From Gammaproteobacteria bacterium (GTDB taxonomy: Bacteria > Pseudomonadota > Gammaproteobacteria > Pseudomonadales > Azotimanducaceae): a DNA stretch of 64,000 nt. This document shows positions 16,371 through 24,724 of this stretch, piece by piece. The stretch lies in NCBI GenBank assembly GCA_002725995.1, contig PBRQ01000017.1, positions 62,641 to 126,640 of the forward strand. Direction: 5' to 3'. The notes beneath the pieces are model-generated. The model did not search any database, was not told the DNA's origin, and saw nothing but the letters and a program-made list of their open reading frames with translations. The position numbers and the translations under genes were made by a program. Position 1 is the first letter of the stretch. The number at the start of each line of letters is the position of its first letter.

Positions 16371-17503
16371 ATCCCTTCCCCCCATCTCTGCATCATCAGT
16401 TCCCGGTGGTAGGCCGGGTCCCCAAGGAAAACCTCAGAACTTTTAGCCCTCTTAAACCATAAATGCGTATCCTGGTCCCAGGTGAATCCAATTCCTCCGT
16501 GGATCTGTATGCTGTCCGCCGCTATCTGAATGTAGGCATCCGACGCAGCACTTTTCGCCATGTTCGCAAGCACCGGGACGCTTTCATCCCCTTCGTCCAA
16601 TGCCGCCGCCGCACGGTAGGCAGCCGATTTGGCCAGTTCAAGGAGTAGCAACATATCTGCACACCTGTGCTTAATCGCCTGAAAGGATCCGATCACTCGC
16701 CCGAACTGCATACGAACTTTCGAGTACTCTACGGTTGAATCCATCAAATACTGCGCTCCACCTATCATTTCATTGGATAGAGCAATTGCAGCCTGATCTA
16801 ACGTTTTAGTTAAGGCGCCCATCCCTGCACCCGGCTCTCCCAAAGGCTCGGCCTGCACGCTATTGAACTCAAGGCGGGCAAGTTTTCTCGTTGGATCAAC
16901 GGTCTTCAACAAGCTTTTTGTCAAACCGGGTGCATCACCATCCACGACAAAAAAGGATATGCCATCATCACCTTCGCTGCCTTCTAGTCTTGCGACTACA
17001 ACAATTTTTCCAGCCGTATGTCCATCTACCACGAAGCACTTTTCGCCTTGAAGAGTAAATTCATCGCCATCAGTTTCCGCTACAAGCTCGACTGCCGCTG
17101 CATTCCACCGCCCACTGGACTCTGTCACCGCCAGGGTGGCTCTAATACTACCGGAGGCAATCTGTGGCAGCAGATCTAGCTTTTGCTTTTCAGTTCCAAC
17201 GTTCAAAATAGCGTTGGCAGCCAGCACAACACTCGAGAAGTAGGGTGCACATAAAAGCGAATGCCCCATCTCCTCCATTACGATCGATAGCTCTACAAAG
17301 CCAAAGCCTGCACCGCCATAATTCTCTGGTACGATCAAGGAAGGAAGCGCCAGTTCATCGCTTAGCTGTTTCCAGACGACGGGGTCAAATCCGTCATCAG
17401 TTTCCATCAGCCTGCGTACTTCTGTGGTAGGTGATTTCTCTCTGAGGAATCGCTTTACCACATCCTTGAATTGATGCTGCTCCTCAGTAAATGCAAATTG
17501 CAT
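16367..17503 (-). CDS. acyl-CoA dehydrogenase, short subunit type (pair 2)
   Basis: The 378-aa protein begins MQFAFTEEQHQFKDVVKRFL; the frame before it (to 17557) is not coding-like. It has VPENYGGAGFGFVELSIVMEEMGHSLL, RVIGSFQAIKHRCADMLLL and IQIHGGIGFTWDQDTHLW. The FAD-contacting SEP segment is replaced by LAVTESSGRWNAA, as in the short subunit of pair 1. Its stop is fused to the start of the large subunit (ATGA), strong evidence that the two are made together as one complex. Confidence 0.9.
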   Translation of the reverse strand: MQFAFTEEQHQFKDVVKRFLREKSPTTEVRRLMETDDGFDPVVWKQLSDELALPSLIVPENYGGAGFGFVELSIVMEEMGHSLLCAPYFSSVVLAANAILNVGTEKQKLDLLPQIASGSIRATLAVTESSGRWNAAAVELVAETDGDEFTLQGEKCFVVDGHTAGKIVVVARLEGSEGDDGISFFVVDGDAPGLTKSLLKTVDPTRKLARLEFNSVQAEPLGEPGAGMGALTKTLDQAAIALSNEMIGGAQYLMDSTVEYSKVRMQFGRVIGSFQAIKHRCADMLLLLELAKSAAYRAAAALDEGDESVPVLANMAKSAASDAYIQIAADSIQIHGGIGFTWDQDTHLWFKRAKSSEVFLGDPAYHRELMMQRWGEGI

Positions 17504-17598
17504 GCTTATCCCTTTCGCAAAAGGTCGAGCATACATTGGTAAAACCACTAATCGCAAACAGCTAAGCGGCTGCGTGAAAAGAAAGGATACACAAAGAA

Positions 17599-17623
17599 CT
17601 GACCCGGGGGGCTTCCCGGTCAG
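17599..17623 (-). terminator. GC-rich hairpin after the CBS-domain gene
   Basis: Read on the minus strand, CTGACCGGG-AAGCCC-CCCGGGTCAG forms a 9-bp stem with one bulged G, followed by a weak T-rich stretch (TTCTTTG). It lies between the CBS-domain gene and the acyl-CoA dehydrogenase operon and probably terminates the former. The spacer 17504-17667 has no gene. Confidence 0.45.
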
Positions 17624-17667
17624 ATTATTAGATTAGGGAGGCGGGGAGAGCTGCGGATACCCGAGGG

Positions 17668-18144
17668 CTAGCTGCCAATTCCCGCAGTTTCGCCCTTAAT
17701 GTACCGCTCCAACTGATCGATCACATGGGACTGCTCATCAATAATGGATTTGACCAGATCGCCCATCGATATCATGCCGCAAAGTTTTTCATCAATGATG
17801 ACCGGCAGATGACGAATCCGTTTGGCGGTCATCAATGCCATCGCTTCATCGACCGCATGCGTCGGCTCAATACAAACCACATTGCTGGTCATGATTTCTG
17901 AAATTAGCGTATCTTTCGAGGATTTACCCTGAAGGATAACGCTCCGGGCATAATCCCTTTCTGAAATGATCCCCACCAGTTGACCATCATCAGACATAAC
18001 GGTGAGGGCTCCAACACCTTTCAACGACATCATTTCAATGGCCTGGTAGACGGATTGGGCGGGTCCAATAGACCATACATCACTCCCCTTGACCACCAGC
18101 AGATCCTTTATCTTGGACATTTGGCACCTCGGCTGTTGTACCAT
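17668..18144 (-). CDS. tandem CBS-domain protein
   Basis: The 158-aa product consists of two CBS modules, about residues 15-75 (QSVYQAIEMMSLKGVGALTVMS; VGIISERDYARSVIL) and 80-140 (VCIEPTHAVDEAMALMTAKRIRHLPVI; CGMISMGDLVKSII). Pairs of CBS domains bind adenine nucleotides such as AMP, ATP or SAM and usually act as energy sensors. Start: AGGAGG sits 7 nt before ATG 18144; ATG 18120 (MSKIKDLL) is a second possibility. It has no enzymatic domain, so its partner is unknown. Confidence 0.85.
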   Translation of the reverse strand: MVQQPRCQMSKIKDLLVVKGSDVWSIGPAQSVYQAIEMMSLKGVGALTVMSDDGQLVGIISERDYARSVILQGKSSKDTLISEIMTSNVVCIEPTHAVDEAMALMTAKRIRHLPVIIDEKLCGMISMGDLVKSIIDEQSHVIDQLERYIKGETAGIGS

Positions 18145-18228
18145 CCAGTTTCCTCCTAGCCAAAAAATCCGTAAAGGACTTTATTGCACTAAAAACCCTG
18201 GGTTGCTTATTTCGAAATGATCTAAAAA

Positions 18229-18348
18229 CTACTCAAAACCCCTGGCGCTGGGATCAGAGTAAGGAACAAAAGTAAGCTGGTGCAGGCTTTTTCCGGGCAC
18301 CTCAAGTTCGCCCAGGCCACTTACTCTCAGCGGAAAAGACCCACCCAT
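18229..18348 (-). CDS. small ORF of unknown function, 39 aa
   Basis: Ten bases after the stop of the alpha/beta-hydrolase gene a 39-codon frame opens at ATG 18348 on the same strand (MGGSFPLRVSGLGELEVPGK...; ends SARGFE). Composition is protein-like and the codons match the neighbourhood, but I see no clear Shine-Dalgarno. It may be a small protein translated after the hydrolase, or the C-terminal stub of a lost gene. Confidence 0.3.
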   Translation of the reverse strand: MGGSFPLRVSGLGELEVPGKSLHQLTFVPYSDPSARGFE

Positions 18349-18357
18349 TCACAACCC

Positions 18358-19428
18358 CTATAGAGAAGTGGCAAACCCATAAATGGACCTGATGGTTTCC
18401 TGATAAACCTCGGGAATGATGTCGGGAAAAATTTGATCGCCTGCATGTGGTGTGCCATTTACCGTCCTTGCCACAGTGGGCACACCAGCACCAAGCAGTT
18501 TTCTGTAGTAGCCAAGACCTTCATCCCGCAGCGGGTCAAGTTCATTTACCGAGATTACATGAGGCGGCAGGCCCGCCAGGTCTTCTAGTTTGGCATGATA
18601 GGGCCAGGCCAGTGGATTAGAGCTGTTGTTGTTACTTGGATCATAAACTTTCACCAGTGCAGCCATCATTGCACAGTCCATCATGTATCCATTATTTTCA
18701 TACAGTGAGAGTAGCTGCTCGGATGGATTTGCATAGCATCCAGAGATGTATGGGCACATTGCATATACTCCATCTATCTGATTCAGCCATCCTTCCTGTT
18801 TAGCTTTCAAAGTGGTCGCCAAAGACAGGTTTCCACCACCGGATTCACCAGAAATCACAATTGAAGAAATACCCAGGCGCTCCCTATTGGTATAGGTCCA
18901 CTGTAAGGCTTCTGCGCAATCGTTTAACCCTGCAGGGAATGGATGATTACCCAGGCGCCCGCCGCCATTTCGAAACTCCACGCCAATAACAACCATGCCC
19001 ATATCGGCAAGACTATCTCGCCAGCGAACAAATGGTGGATCCTCTGCGGTCATTAGTACCATACCGCCACCATGCGTATGAACAATACAAGGCAATCGCC
19101 CATCACTAGATTTTGGTCGATGGATATGGAGGTTTATCTCATTGTCATCGACGCCTGTAATAGTCTCCGTGGAAGAAGTGATGGAATCCAATATTGGCAT
19201 GGCAGCACGAAGAATAGGATTTGCCAGTGCGGCAGTTTCTTCAAATGCCATGCAGTAGGCAAGGCAATCCTCATAGGCGGCATCTGAACCTATTGGTTCT
19301 ACAGCATCAGCAAACCCACCCACAGCTGCAAGCGCCTGGATGATCCTCGGATCAGTGCGACTATCTTCATCAAGGCTGGCATTGGGATTTCCCAGCCTGC
19401 CTGGCAAATTCACATTACTATTTGTCAT
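18358..19428 (-). CDS. alpha/beta hydrolase, HSL/acetyl-hydrolase family
   Basis: The 356-aa protein has the HSL-type oxyanion motif HTHGGGM, the nucleophile elbow SGESGGGN, an Asp in NELDPLRDEG and His in NGTPHAGD, giving the esterase triad of the hormone-sensitive-lipase family. There is no signal peptide. ATG 19428 (MTNSNVNLPG) is preferred to GTG 19476. It probably hydrolyses carboxylic esters of medium or cyclic alcohols; next to SDR and acyl-CoA genes a catabolic role is likely. Confidence 0.85.
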   Translation of the reverse strand: MTNSNVNLPGRLGNPNASLDEDSRTDPRIIQALAAVGGFADAVEPIGSDAAYEDCLAYCMAFEETAALANPILRAAMPILDSITSSTETITGVDDNEINLHIHRPKSSDGRLPCIVHTHGGGMVLMTAEDPPFVRWRDSLADMGMVVIGVEFRNGGGRLGNHPFPAGLNDCAEALQWTYTNRERLGISSIVISGESGGGNLSLATTLKAKQEGWLNQIDGVYAMCPYISGCYANPSEQLLSLYENNGYMMDCAMMAALVKVYDPSNNNSSNPLAWPYHAKLEDLAGLPPHVISVNELDPLRDEGLGYYRKLLGAGVPTVARTVNGTPHAGDQIFPDIIPEVYQETIRSIYGFATSL

Positions 19429-19645
19429 AGTTTTTCGGATCCCTTTGATACTGGAAACTAGCCCGCAACTATCCACTACTAGGAAAGAGCAATTTCAAAA
19501 TGGCCTTTGCAGAAAATATACCGAAATGTGATTTGAAAGTATCCGCAAATATTAGGACTCTAATTGATGTTACTCTCCGAAGGTATGTGGTGGATTAAAA
19601 CTATAGATCCCAAATCTTAAAGTTTCGTTTCAACCGGTGATAGCG

Positions 19646-19839
19646 ATGAGAAATGCAGCCCTATTCCTTTTTTTGGCAGCCACCCTGCTTGCTGCCGAGA
19701 AGAGCCCTCCATCCGCCAGCGATCTGAAACTAATGTTGTCATCACGAAGCATAGCTCCGACCCTGATGCTGCAAGCCAGCGTATAGACAGCGAAACAGCC
19801 TTCATCATGCCCCAGATTGCCGCCCATCTATCTCGTTAG
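19646..19839 (+). pseudogene. possible frameshifted small lipoprotein gene
   Basis: In the 435-bp gap between the hydrolase and SDR genes, ATG 19646 opens a signal-like MRNAALFLFLAATLLA, while the frame one base back (-1) continues with CCREEPSIRQRSETNVV and runs to TAG 19837 (AAHLSR). Joined around the GCTTGCTGCC stretch these give a small lipoprotein with a Cys after LLA. A single-base indel would explain it; it may be decay or an assembly error. The rest of the gap shows nothing. Confidence 0.3.
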
Positions 19840-19863
19840 GGAAAATAGTTTTGTACGGCAGGG

Positions 19864-20715
19864 TCAGCTAAACCCCATCTGCTCACCAAGATTGCCAGGC
19901 TGCCGGCCATCAACATCCGTGAAACCATATTCGCGCGCCAGATCCACTATCGGGATTACCCGTCCGGTCTGTTCATGCAATTTTGGATCTGCTGCCAGCG
20001 AGACGACTCCTCGCCCAGTGAAACGCGGAGACTCGCCCTTTTCGATATCGAAAGGTACCGTGCCATCCTTGTGTGCCTGGAGCATGTGCTCAGTGCGAAC
20101 AATCCCGGGCCACAGTGAGACCGCAGTTATGTCAAACTCGCGCAACTCTTCCGCCATGTCTTTCGCCATTCTATCCACCGCCGCCTTACCCACACCATAA
20201 GCAACATTGAAGATATAGGAAGCACCTGCGAACGATGAGATGTTCACTATCAGACCCGTGCGGCGCTCGACCATCTTTGAGGCTGCCGCACAGCTCGCCA
20301 CATAATGGCCTCGACAGCCTACACGATGAAGCTGATCCCAGATGCCAACAGGCATCTCCCAGAACTTGGTCGAAAAAATCGGCTCATCCGGTACAGTGAA
20401 AGCATTGTTTACAAGTATATCAATTCCGCTCTGCTCATCTTCAACCCGTTTTATCAGGGCGGCAATCTGATCGTCATCGGAATGATCGCACTGCACTGCA
20501 ATCCCCTGCCCACCAAGACCCGTTAGCTCTTCAGCGGTCGCACCGATGGTACCAGGAAGTGCGGCAGCACCTTCTGTCACAGTACGACCGGTAACATAAA
20601 CAGTGGCTCCAGCTGCTCCCAGTTCCAGCGCAATGCCTTTGCCGATACCTCGACTCGCCCCGGTCACGACTGCAACTTTGCCCTTCAAACTATCATCACT
20701 ATTCCACTCGGTCAT
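19864..20715 (-). CDS. short-chain dehydrogenase/reductase, DHRS1-like
   Basis: The 283-aa protein is a classical SDR: cofactor loop VVTGASRGIGKG, structural NNAF, catalytic Ser in VNISSFAGAS and the Tyr-x-x-x-Lys in YGVGK. The sequence around CDHSDDDQI and NAFTVPDEPIFSTKFWEMP resembles DHRS1-type enzymes of unknown substrate. It acts in the cytosol with NAD(P)(H). It is in the same orientation as the PEP-synthase-like gene, which begins upstream (ends 90 bp before this gene starts), so they may be co-transcribed. Confidence 0.85.
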   Translation of the reverse strand: MTEWNSDDSLKGKVAVVTGASRGIGKGIALELGAAGATVYVTGRTVTEGAAALPGTIGATAEELTGLGGQGIAVQCDHSDDDQIAALIKRVEDEQSGIDILVNNAFTVPDEPIFSTKFWEMPVGIWDQLHRVGCRGHYVASCAAASKMVERRTGLIVNISSFAGASYIFNVAYGVGKAAVDRMAKDMAEELREFDITAVSLWPGIVRTEHMLQAHKDGTVPFDIEKGESPRFTGRGVVSLAADPKLHEQTGRVIPIVDLAREYGFTDVDGRQPGNLGEQMGFS

Positions 20716-20805
20716 AATTCTACTCCTGAAGATAAGACAGACTAGTATGTATTTTTACAAGCATGGCTAGTTCTTACTTCACCGCCAGTGATTCCCCCAC
20801 CGAAA

Positions 20806-23544
20806 TCACTCGTCCTCATGTATCAGCACTCTCCCGTTGCTGCCATCGACCGTAATCATCTGGCCATCAGGTATGAGATCACAGGCCTGGCTCAGGTTTG
20901 CAACGCAGGGCAGGCCATACTCTCGGGATATCATGATAGCGTGTGAAGTTACACCACCCGTTTCGACGACGACGCCACTAATAATGGAGTACACGGTCGT
21001 CCAGGCAGGGTCGGTCGCAACGGTAATCAAGATATCACCCTTCTCAACCTTGCTCACTTCATCCAGGCTTCTGCATACTCGCGCACGACCCGTGACCACC
21101 CCGCTGCTCGCTGCGATGCCGCGCAGACCCTGGCCATCATCCGCCTGACCATCATCGAACGCTTCCCAGCCTCGAATGTACTTTGGCGGTGTTCTGTGGG
21201 TATATCTTTCATACACTCGCCGGCGTGCTCTTACTCTGATTTCAATTTCCTTCACACTCATCTTGCCGCCATCGGCCGCGAACACCTCGTGAATGCTGAG
21301 GAAAAAGATATCTTCCTCATCTGTTATCAGGCCACGCTGAATAAACTTGGCGGCAACCGCCATCAACATTGCCCTCGGACGCAAAGCGTTCTTGTCATTG
21401 TGAAAACGTTCCCAGTCCCTGTAGTAGCAGTAGTCCTGAGTCAGTTCAAGGTACCACTTAAAAAAGGCAGCCTTCAAAGAACCGAATGATTGTTTGCGAA
21501 TCTTTCGCAAGCATTCCCCTTTGGTTTTGAGCATACGCTCATGGAGACGCTGCTCGATTACTGCCGGGCTATCTTCTTCACCCAGCGGCAACAGCGCCTT
21601 GATCGCAGGGAAGATCCTGGCCGGTTTCTGGCTCCAGCGGAAGTGGATCGGGTCCCGCTCATCCGCCCCGCGATGGCCATACGCCTTCAGGAATACATCC
21701 AGATCCGCTTTGAATTGCCGCCCGTCTTCGGAATCCACAAGCGAAGCCAATATTTCCTCGGGGTCATCTATCTCTATTAGCTCCAACAAAACAGGCGAAT
21801 CTTTTATTTTTCGGGAGAGCTCCCATACGGCAATGTTCTGTTCGCCCGTTGGAGTCTGCAGGCCAGCAATCAGATGACTGTATATCTGGGCATTTTCATC
21901 ATCGCACCATAGCTCACACAACTTTGCCAAACCCTGAGGTACGACATAGAGGTAGACATTGAAAGCCAGAGCAGTGTTGTCCTCATGTATGCTCCCTTCG
22001 TTCGCCCGCGCTGCGGTGGTGAAGATCTCTTTTACACTCGCTGATTCCATATCGAAGTCGGCCCATACTGCATCAGCGCGACGAACACAGTTCTCCATCT
22101 CTTCATAATAATGGTGTGTACTCCCAAGCAGCGAATACTTCGGATGAGTTAGTTCAAGCCTCAATAGTATGCGAAAGAAGCGAAACCAGTCGAAGGGCAT
22201 GTTTCTGATCTCTTCCCACTCGTCCTCCGGGAATGGGCTGAGGGCAACGTCATCCCGCGCAAAAGGCGGGATAAAGATACGCATCCACTCGATTTCAAAA
22301 AAAGTATTGTAGTAGGCGCGCGCGCCATACCAGCGAGTGGTTGGCATATCCAGGTAGTGCTCGGATGTGTAACCAGCAAATTCCGTTATGCCCGTCTGCT
22401 CTAGCGCGATGATCTTCAAGCGAGCCAAAAGCGGTCCCACGCCACTGTAAAAATAGGGAGTCGAAGGACCCGTGAACCACTCATCTGACAGGCCGCGTGA
22501 CCAGACCCAGCGCTCATCAGTTAGCTCCGCCATCGCTTCGGGTGTTTGCCAGGCTTCAAGGCCTTCACGAAAATCAATATCTGCTGCGGTAACTTCACGA
22601 GACTGCAAAACAGCGAATCGTCCATCAGAATAGCCCCACTCTATGTCCTGCGGAAAGCCATAGTGCTCCTCTATTCGCAACCCGATCTCGGCCAGTTCCT
22701 TTATCTTCGCGTCTGGTAACGTTTCGATTGAGCGCAGTTCCTCTGGAACCTCAACATCCTTGCTTCCCTGCTCCTTCTCCTGCCGGACGGTCATGACCAG
22801 CTTTTCATTAACTTGCTTGTCTCTTATCGCGAAGGAGTCTTTGTCAATCATGTACTGATCCGGGTTGACCTTTCCGGCAACAATGGCCTCACCCAGACCC
22901 CAACTGGTATTCAGAAACATCTCGCCAGTATTCGAAGTGACTGGATTTACGGTAAACATGACTCCTGCCACTTCAGACGGGAACATCTCCTGAACGACCA
23001 CGGCGAGGAACACACCCTCATGCTCGAATCCTTGCTTGTGCCGATAGGAAATAGCGCGGTCGGTCCATAATGATGCCCAGCAGGCTTTGACATGATGTAA
23101 AACCTTGTCCGCTCCAAAGATGTTTAGATAGGTATCCTGTTGCCCGGCGAACGACATACCCGGTAAATCTTCAGCAGTAGCCGAAGAACGCACGGACACC
23201 AATACGTCGTTTCCCAACTCTGACTCAAGTTGTCGGTAGGCACCACGAATGGCGCTGTCGATGTCAGCAGGCGTATCCGCGGCGATGATCATCTCTCTGA
23301 TCTTTGTCGCACGCCGCGTGATTTCCGCCGGGTCATCATAGTCAAGCCCCTCAAGCACACCGAGAATGGGGGTATGGAGCGAGTTCAACTCGATAAGTCG
23401 CTGATAGGCCAGGGTATTGATGCAGAAGGCTCGGGGTACCGGCAACTTGGCTCGTGTCAACTCTCCAAGATTTGCCCCCTTCCCTCCAACAAGCGGGATG
23501 CTCCCGGAATCAATCTCCTCCAAACTGCTGGTGTATTCACTCAT
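20806..23544 (-). CDS. ATP-grasp/phosphohistidine (PEP synthase-like, rifampin phosphotransferase-like) enzyme
   Basis: The 912-aa protein has an N-terminal PPDK/PEP-synthase ATP-binding domain (about 1-320: LVGGKGANLGELTRAKLPVPRAFCI, VSVRSSATAEDLPGMSFAGQQDTYLN, DIEWGYSDGRFAVLQSR), a long helical middle region (about 330-780) and a C-terminal swivelling phospho-His domain with GGVTSHAIMISREYGLPCV, His868 being catalytic. The C-terminal PEP/pyruvate TIM barrel of PEP synthase is absent. This three-part layout and length are those of rifampin phosphotransferase and of phenylphosphate-synthase-like enzymes, which transfer the beta-phosphate of ATP to a small molecule via the middle domain. The substrate here is unknown; an alcohol or phenol from the local catabolic genes is possible. 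Confidence 0.85.
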   Translation of the reverse strand: MSEYTSSLEEIDSGSIPLVGGKGANLGELTRAKLPVPRAFCINTLAYQRLIELNSLHTPILGVLEGLDYDDPAEITRRATKIREMIIAADTPADIDSAIRGAYRQLESELGNDVLVSVRSSATAEDLPGMSFAGQQDTYLNIFGADKVLHHVKACWASLWTDRAISYRHKQGFEHEGVFLAVVVQEMFPSEVAGVMFTVNPVTSNTGEMFLNTSWGLGEAIVAGKVNPDQYMIDKDSFAIRDKQVNEKLVMTVRQEKEQGSKDVEVPEELRSIETLPDAKIKELAEIGLRIEEHYGFPQDIEWGYSDGRFAVLQSREVTAADIDFREGLEAWQTPEAMAELTDERWVWSRGLSDEWFTGPSTPYFYSGVGPLLARLKIIALEQTGITEFAGYTSEHYLDMPTTRWYGARAYYNTFFEIEWMRIFIPPFARDDVALSPFPEDEWEEIRNMPFDWFRFFRILLRLELTHPKYSLLGSTHHYYEEMENCVRRADAVWADFDMESASVKEIFTTAARANEGSIHEDNTALAFNVYLYVVPQGLAKLCELWCDDENAQIYSHLIAGLQTPTGEQNIAVWELSRKIKDSPVLLELIEIDDPEEILASLVDSEDGRQFKADLDVFLKAYGHRGADERDPIHFRWSQKPARIFPAIKALLPLGEEDSPAVIEQRLHERMLKTKGECLRKIRKQSFGSLKAAFFKWYLELTQDYCYYRDWERFHNDKNALRPRAMLMAVAAKFIQRGLITDEEDIFFLSIHEVFAADGGKMSVKEIEIRVRARRRVYERYTHRTPPKYIRGWEAFDDGQADDGQGLRGIAASSGVVTGRARVCRSLDEVSKVEKGDILITVATDPAWTTVYSIISGVVVETGGVTSHAIMISREYGLPCVANLSQACDLIPDGQMITVDGSNGRVLIHEDE

Positions 23545-23725
23545 AAGCTTTCACTCCGCCTGACCAAGATCAAAAGCGAAATATTTCGCCCTTTCTGGAT
23601 AGGGACGCCCGCCATGGTGGCAACCATATCGTTCAATCTTTTCATGACATCTTTCTCTTTGCGTTAAAAAATATGCCACCGCTGTGGAGTAACTGGAGAA
23701 TGGGAGGCCCAGAAACTCAGCAAAA

Positions 23726-24469
23726 TTAGTACTCAACTGCAGAATGCTCAAATACAAACCCGCCGGGTTTCATCAGCAGCCTGTGTCTCGGTCCCTCAAT
23801 CCCGGCATCCCACACCCCGTAGCCAGCGTCTTCCTTCCACATGGCAATCCTAATGCCCTCTTGTTCAACCACTCGGGTTTCGTAGACTCGCGGCTCTTCT
23901 GAATTGAAGTGTTCAAGAATACGATCGATCGACTCATAGCGAGCCAGGTGGTATAGGCTGACCCAGGTGGGAGGGGCAAGATCAATGTCACCAACCGCAT
24001 GTTTCTCGAGAGCTGCCGCCGGATTTATCCATTCAAAATCCCGAATCTCGCCGCCATCAACACTGATAGGTCCGTCAACCAATACCGGTGCAGCAAAAAA
24101 CCAGGTAGCAAAGCGCTTTGCCTGTCCAGCGGGGGGTGGTGACCAGTGGGCAAACCAGACAAAGTCATTCTGGTCAATATCAATATCAGCCTCTTCCTTG
24201 GCTTCGCGCACTGCAGCATTCGCGGCGGCCTTGTTTGTATCGCCATTCTCAGGGAAGTCTGCCTGATCTATTTTGCCACCCGGGAATACCCACATGCCGC
24301 CAAAGGCCATTTTTGAATTCTTGTGCAACATCAACACATCGGCCCCATTCGAACCTTCTTTCAAAAGAAGCACTGTGGCTGCAGGAATGGCGGGTACGGT
24401 TTCTGACGCATCAGGACCTTTCAGATCCCCATAGATATCATTGCGATGACGGTTACTTGTGCTGCTCAA
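23726..24469 (-). CDS. Nudix hydrolase
   Basis: The 247-aa protein has the Nudix core: GGMWVFPGGKIDQAD followed, after a short insertion, by AAVREAKEEADIDI, giving the REx2EE metal-binding helix. Larger than the minimal 150-aa Nudix domain, it resembles the NUDT19/acyl-CoA-diphosphatase-like group, though the CoA signature is not clear. It would hydrolyse a nucleoside diphosphate-X compound, perhaps a CoA derivative. It is upstream of, and in the same direction as, the PEP-synthase-like gene (180 bp gap). Confidence 0.82.
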   Translation of the reverse strand: MSSTSNRHRNDIYGDLKGPDASETVPAIPAATVLLLKEGSNGADVLMLHKNSKMAFGGMWVFPGGKIDQADFPENGDTNKAAANAAVREAKEEADIDIDQNDFVWFAHWSPPPAGQAKRFATWFFAAPVLVDGPISVDGGEIRDFEWINPAAALEKHAVGDIDLAPPTWVSLYHLARYESIDRILEHFNSEEPRVYETRVVEQEGIRIAMWKEDAGYGVWDAGIEGPRHRLLMKPGGFVFEHSAVEY

Positions 24470-24724
24470 TGGTCTGGTTCCTGTTTTCTTGATTCACTAT
24501 GGACATGACAGCAACCATACCACTATTTAGTACCGACAGAGTTGTGCGATATGTTGGCACGAATTGGTAAGGCAACCTTGATGGTGTTGGTTGGTACAAA
24601 GTATCGCTTTGTGTAGTAACCTGTCTGATCAGATTATTGCTGGCAACCAACTAAAGGTGCGGACCTTCGAGATTGTATTCCAGCAGTATGGATTTACTCT
24701 GACCGCAATAATGGTGGCGTTTGC

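Noticed and set aside
19617-19827. 63-65 aa ORFs on the minus strand
   Set aside because: The + strand shows a better signal-peptide-like pattern; the minus ORFs have no similarity or ribosome-binding site.
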